A stretch of DNA of 10,467 bases from Rhodospirillaceae bacterium (GTDB taxonomy: Bacteria; Pseudomonadota; Alphaproteobacteria; Puniceispirillales; Puniceispirillaceae): the NCBI GenBank assembly GCA_002721775.1, contig PBLM01000047.1:1-10467 (forward strand), read 5' to 3'. Below the pieces are notes generated by a model that worked only from the letters and a program-made list of their open reading frames with translations, was not told the DNA's origin and searched no databases. Shown here in pieces: positions 8,001-10,467 of this stretch. Numbering within the stretch: the first letter of the stretch is position 1; each line of letters begins with the position of its first letter. Made by a program: the position numbers and the translations under genes.

Positions 8001-10467
8001 CTAATGAAAATGCAGCAAATCTCACTGCCACGGTCACCCTTAGTGGAGTTTCCTCACAAACCGTAACTGTTGCTTATGCAACAGCAAATGGTACAGCTAA
8101 TGCAGCAGCAGATTACACCGCAACTACAGGCACACTTACTTTTAATCCAACAGAAACTTCGAAGACTATACAGATCCCAATTTTAGCCGACACGATTGAT
8201 GAAGCAAATGAGACTTTCACGGTTGCTTTATCTTCACCAACTAACGCGACGGTTAGCTCATCATCAGGCACAGCTACTATGACCATTACCGATGATGATG
8301 CGGCTCCTTCAATTTCTATAAATGATGTCGCAACAACAAATGAGTCCGCCGGCAGTACCAACCTTGTTGCAACATTATCAACTGCTTCTGCAAAAACTAT
8401 TACAGTGGATTATGCAACATCTGACGGAACTGCAACTGCGAGTTCTGATTACACAGCCGCTACAGGCACCATTACCTTTGCTCCCGGCGCAACCTCTCAA
8501 AATGTTGCAGTTGCAGTACTTGCAGACCCAACAGACGAGGCCAATGAGACAGTCACAGTAACCTTGAGTAACCCAAGTAATGTTACGCTAAATGATGCGA
8601 CAGGCGTTCTCACAATAACTGACGATGATGGCGCACCAACTTTATCAATTGCAGACCTATCTACACCAGATGAAACTGCGGTGCCTCGCTCAATGACAGT
8701 AACACTAAGTTCTGCATCAGCAAAAACAGTTACAGTCAACTACGCAACCGCTAACGCAACAGCAACAGCTGCAAACGATTATATCTCAACCTCTGGAACT
8801 GTGACGTTCAATCCTGGCATTACCAGCAGAACTGTTGCGGTAACGATTGTGCAAGACACAATTGATGAAGCTCATGAAACCTTCAATGTTGTTTTGTCAA
8901 GCCCAACCAATGCATCTATTGCTGATGCGACGGGTGTTATGACTATTACGGACGATGATACGACACCAAGTTTATCCATAGCTGATGCGTCTACTTCGGA
9001 CGAAACAGCTGCAAACCTAACCGCAACTGTAACTCTCAGTGGTCCATCATCAAGCACAGTGACAGTCAACTATGCTACATCAAATGGAACCGCGACCGCT
9101 GGGGCTGATTATACAGCGACTAGTGGGACTTTGACGTTTATTCCTGGTGATACATCTGAAACATTCAACATTCCAATTCTTGCTGATACTGTTGACGAAG
9201 TTAATGAGGTGTTTTCTGTTACTTTATCCTCACCCTCTAATGCTGTCATTAATGACGTTCTAGGCCAATTTACCATTGTTGATGATGACGCAGTCCCGTC
9301 CGTTTCACTTGCAGATGCTTCATCTACAAATGAAAATGCTGGCTCCACAAATCTTGTTGCCTCACTCTCTGCAGCCTCACAAAAAACAATCACCGTTGAT
9401 TATGCTACATCAAATGGAACTGCGACTGCCGGAGCAGATTATACCGCTGGAACAGGAACCATTACATTTGCCGCTGGGGTAACAACTCGGAATATACCAG
9501 TCGCTGTTCTTGCCGATACAAAGGACGAGGTAAATGAGACAGTCACAGTGACCCTCAGCAATCCTTCGGAGGTAACTTTAAATGATGCCGTGGGTATATT
9601 GACAATCACTGATGATGACAATGAGCCAAGCATTTCTATAGCAGATATGACAACTCCAAATGAGACTGCTGTAAGCAGACTTGTAACTTTAAGTCTAAAT
9701 GCACCATCCGAAAAAACTATTACCGTTGATTATGCTACGTCAAATGGAACTGCAGTAGCTACAAATGATTATGTCTCAAAATCAGGTACTATAAGCTTTG
9801 CGCCAAATGAAGTCTCAAAGACGATTTCAATAGCAATCGTGCAAGACACTATCGATGAGTTAGATGAAACCTTTACTATCGGCTTGAGCAATCCTACTAA
9901 TGCCGCCATATCAGACAACTCCGCCACAGTGACTATGACGGATGATGAGGGAACACCAACCCTCTCAATTGCAAATGTAACAACTTCAAATGAAAACCCA
10001 GCAAATCTTACTGCAACTGTTACATTAAGTGCTGTTTCCTCTCAAACAGTGACAGTGGATTATGCAACTGCAAATGGCACAGCTAATGCAACAGCTGATT
10101 ATACTGCCGCGACCGGAACGCTTACCTTCAACCCTGGCGATACAACCAAGACATTGAATGTTGCCATTCTTGCCGATACCGTTGACGAGGAAAACGAAAC
10201 ATTCACAGTTGCGCTGTCTTCGCCAACAAACGCAGCTGTAAGCACATCTTCCGGCACTGCAACGATGACAATTACTGATGATGATGCAGCACCGACCATT
10301 TCTATCAATGATGTTACTTCTGCAGAAACTGCTGGCGTCAAAAACTTAGTGGCTACTATTTCGACAGCCTCACAGAGAGTCATTAGTGTCAATTACGCCA
10401 CATCAAATCTCACAGCAACAGCTGGGGCTGATTATACAGCTGGAACCGGAACGATCACATTCTCTCC
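4925..10467 (+). CDS. Giant secreted multi-Calx-beta-domain protein, 3'-truncated by the window
   Basis: The frame is open from ATG 4925 to the window edge: at least 1847 residues, no stop. Residues 1-27 are a Sec signal peptide (MINSILKCLK, hydrophobic core, AFA cleavage site). Sixteen complete Calx-beta domains of 108-112 residues and part of a 17th follow directly, with no linker beyond one or two residues. Each has the Ca2+-ligand positions known from NCX1 CBD1: Glu in NEN/DET, Asp in DYTA-type, D-x-x-DE-x-NE, and terminal DDD. Calx-beta repeats form rigid Ca2+-stiffened rods, so this is most likely a long cell-surface or extracellular adhesin or stalk. No RTX nonapeptides, enzymatic domain or anchor is seen; the C-terminus, which would show anchoring or a translocator, is outside. 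Composition is rich in Thr, Ala, Ser and Asp, with almost no Cys. The start is the only suitable ATG ahead of the signal peptide; its ribosome site is weak. Confidence 0.95.
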   Translation, partial: MINSILKCLKTLIFFAALTLLAPKAFAFDIDISDSATPDESAVNQTVAVFLSSAQSGAVTVNYATANGTATAGADYTARSGTLTFAAGETVKAISIPILADTLDEDAETILVNISSASSGTIVDTQAVVTIVDDDNPPTISIGDATAANENAASTNLVVSLSTASSKTITVDFATANSTATSGADYTAGTGTITIAAGATTANISVAVLADSLDEDNEVVHVDLSNPTNATIADAQGALTITDDDATPSLSIANGTSTDEASVTLVVTLSAASGRSVTVNAAASNGTATQGSDFNAFSSTVTFASGETTKNVVIPLTNDTSDEVNETFTVTLSSANNATISSATATATITDDDAPPSVSIQNVSVAENAGTASINVTLSAASSKTVTVNYASSAGTACHCTSDFNAISSTTLTFTPGQTTKTVSATITDDSLDEIDENFTITLSSPSNATLGTATGTVTITDNDPAPSISINDVSTSNENAASTNLVASLSAASGKAITVDFATSNGTATAGSDYTASSGTLTFAAGTTTKNVPIAVLADAFDEPNETVTVTLSNPNNVTLNDATGILTITDDDNAPTLSIADKTIPDETAVASNIVVTLASPSQQTITVDYATSNGTATAANDYVAANGTLTFAPGTTTKNIPVTMVQDTIDEVNETFTVTLSNASNSTISDSSATITITDDDPTPSLAVNGANIAEAATNLNFTVTLSGQSSQTVTANYATSNGSATAGADYTAKTGTVTFAAGVTSQIVSVGILADNKDEYNETFSVTLTSPSNATLGTPVGTMLINDDDALPSISVSDASSTNENAANTNLVASLSAASGKIVTVDYATSNGTATAGTDYTASSGTLTFAPGVTSQNIPVAVLADAVDEVNETVTVTLSNPSEVTLNDSTGVLTITDDDSAPTLSIANLTTPNETAAARLVTVSLSAASSQTVTVDFATANGTATAVNDYVAATGTLTFSPGDTSKTIPITIVQDTLDEVNETFTVGLSNPSNATIASATGTVTITDDEGTPTLTIANVTTANENAANLTATVTLSGVSSQTVTVAYATANGTANAAADYTATTGTLTFNPTETSKTIQIPILADTIDEANETFTVALSSPTNATVSSSSGTATMTITDDDAAPSISINDVATTNESAGSTNLVATLSTASAKTITVDYATSDGTATASSDYTAATGTITFAPGATSQNVAVAVLADPTDEANETVTVTLSNPSNVTLNDATGVLTITDDDGAPTLSIADLSTPDETAVPRSMTVTLSSASAKTVTVNYATANATATAANDYISTSGTVTFNPGITSRTVAVTIVQDTIDEAHETFNVVLSSPTNASIADATGVMTITDDDTTPSLSIADASTSDETAANLTATVTLSGPSSSTVTVNYATSNGTATAGADYTATSGTLTFIPGDTSETFNIPILADTVDEVNEVFSVTLSSPSNAVINDVLGQFTIVDDDAVPSVSLADASSTNENAGSTNLVASLSAASQKTITVDYATSNGTATAGADYTAGTGTITFAAGVTTRNIPVAVLADTKDEVNETVTVTLSNPSEVTLNDAVGILTITDDDNEPSISIADMTTPNETAVSRLVTLSLNAPSEKTITVDYATSNGTAVATNDYVSKSGTISFAPNEVSKTISIAIVQDTIDELDETFTIGLSNPTNAAISDNSATVTMTDDEGTPTLSIANVTTSNENPANLTATVTLSAVSSQTVTVDYATANGTANATADYTAATGTLTFNPGDTTKTLNVAILADTVDEENETFTVALSSPTNAAVSTSSGTATMTITDDDAAPTISINDVTSAETAGVKNLVATISTASQRVISVNYATSNLTATAGADYTAGTGTITFS
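6116..6124 (+). other. Cys-His-Cys triplet in Calx-beta domain 4
   Basis: Residues C398, H399 and C400 lie in the sequence GTACHCTSDFNA, at the loop where other domains read GTATAGADYTA. They are the only cysteines after the signal peptide in the 1820 visible mature residues. Confidence 0.9.
6320..8302 (+). repeat. Six-domain higher-order unit 1 (domains 5-10, type order A-B-C-A-B-C)
   Basis: This unit is 1983 bases. A domains (5, 8) share TNLVASLSAASGK, AVLAD and VTLND-x-x-G. B domains (6, 9) share P-D/N-ETA, NDYV and VQDT-x-DEVNETF. C domains (7, 10) carry the NL-x-x-TVTLSG-type strand. Within the unit, 9 ends in DDEG and 10 has the long SGTATMTITDDDA end. The following unit repeats these features at the same positions. 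Confidence 0.85.
8303..10288 (+). repeat. Six-domain higher-order unit 2 (domains 11-16)
   Basis: This unit is 1986 bases and matches unit 1 domain for domain: 11 with 5 (ISINDV, VTLNDATG), 12 with 6 (PDETAV), 13 with 7, 14 with 8 (ADASSTNENA versus SDASSTNENA; SEVTLND), 15 with 9 (PNETA; TDDEG end), 16 with 10 (NVTT-x-NEN; 336 bases; TATMTITDDDA end). Hand alignment of 10 and 16 gives about 94 identities in 112. Domain 17, at 10289, begins a third unit (ISINDV, NLVATISTAS). Confidence 0.85.

Larger units (their letters stand above)
5009..10467 (+). repeat. Tandem array of 16 complete plus one partial Calx-beta repeats (about 330 bases each)
   Basis: Domain starts: 1 at 5009, 2 at 5333, 3 at 5663, 4 at 5987, 5 at 6320, 6 at 6650, 7 at 6980, 8 at 7307, 9 at 7637, 10 at 7967, 11 at 8303, 12 at 8633, 13 at 8963, 14 at 9293, 15 at 9623, 16 at 9953, 17 (partial) at 10289. 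Most are exactly 330 bases; domains 1 and 3 are 324, 4 is 333, 7 is 327, and 10 and 16 are 336. Each begins near P-S/T-hydrophobic-S-I and ends in TITDDD or a variant (DND in 4, DDE in 9 and 15). Domains 1, 3 and 4 are the least regular; domain 2 already resembles the A type of the later higher-order repeat. Confidence 0.95.

Noticed and set aside
5001..9482. Short plus-strand frames (about 67-80 codons) rich in Leu, Gln and Met within the array
   Set aside because: They are out-of-frame shadows of the Calx-beta gene, appearing at the same place in successive repeats.
5149..10392. Many antisense open frames of 60-164 codons across the Calx-beta array
   Set aside because: They recur with the repeat period, lie opposite a continuous coding frame, and read as hydrophobic Val/Ser-rich mirror translations of the repeats. 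They have no start signals or recognisable domains of their own.
5009..10467. CRISPR array, cadherin repeats or RTX nonapeptides
   Set aside because: The repeats are about 330 bases, in frame and protein-coding, with Calx-beta ligand positions. There are no short identical direct repeats with spacers, no cadherin DXNDN/LDRE-type motifs and no GGxGxD tracts.

Overview
The window looks like part of a bacterial chromosome. The moderately AT-rich DNA, compact gene layout and enzyme set (SDR dehydrogenase, RraA-like aldolase, GMC flavoenzyme) suggest a proteobacterium, perhaps a marine alphaproteobacterium. That assignment is inference from family content and style; no taxonomic marker gene is present.

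Left part (1-3500), small-molecule catabolism. A 5'-truncated, NAD-type short-chain dehydrogenase (+) converges, with a 10-base gap, on a minus-strand series: GMC flavin oxidoreductase, a decayed DUF1330-like gene, then an RraA-family aldolase-like protein. The three minus-strand members are co-directional and could have formed one operon. Together they suit oxidation of an alcohol or sugar-acid-like compound followed by aldol cleavage or decarboxylation of a keto acid. The substrate cannot be read from the sequence.

Middle (3442-4334). A 314-base divergent intergenic region carries a perfect 15-base palindrome on the GMC side and a good sigma70-like promoter facing right. It is followed by a small four-helix membrane protein of unknown function and an AT-rich intergenic stretch with a weak hairpin.

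Right part (4335-10467), calcium-binding surface protein locus. First comes a 136-residue secreted protein with a single Calx-beta domain. Next, from 4925 to the window edge without a stop, is a giant Calx-beta protein: signal peptide, 16 complete Calx-beta domains and part of a 17th, at least 1847 residues, with the C-terminus outside the window. Domain 1 of the giant is closest to the stand-alone protein. From domain 5 on the array has a nested higher-order structure. Three domain types recur in strict A-B-C order every ~990 bases, and the trimers pair into a six-domain unit of 1983-1986 bases, present twice and beginning a third time. Same-register domains stay very similar as protein, but many synonymous positions differ. 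Domain 4 alone carries cysteines, in a Cys-His-Cys triplet. These are the most interesting observations in the window.
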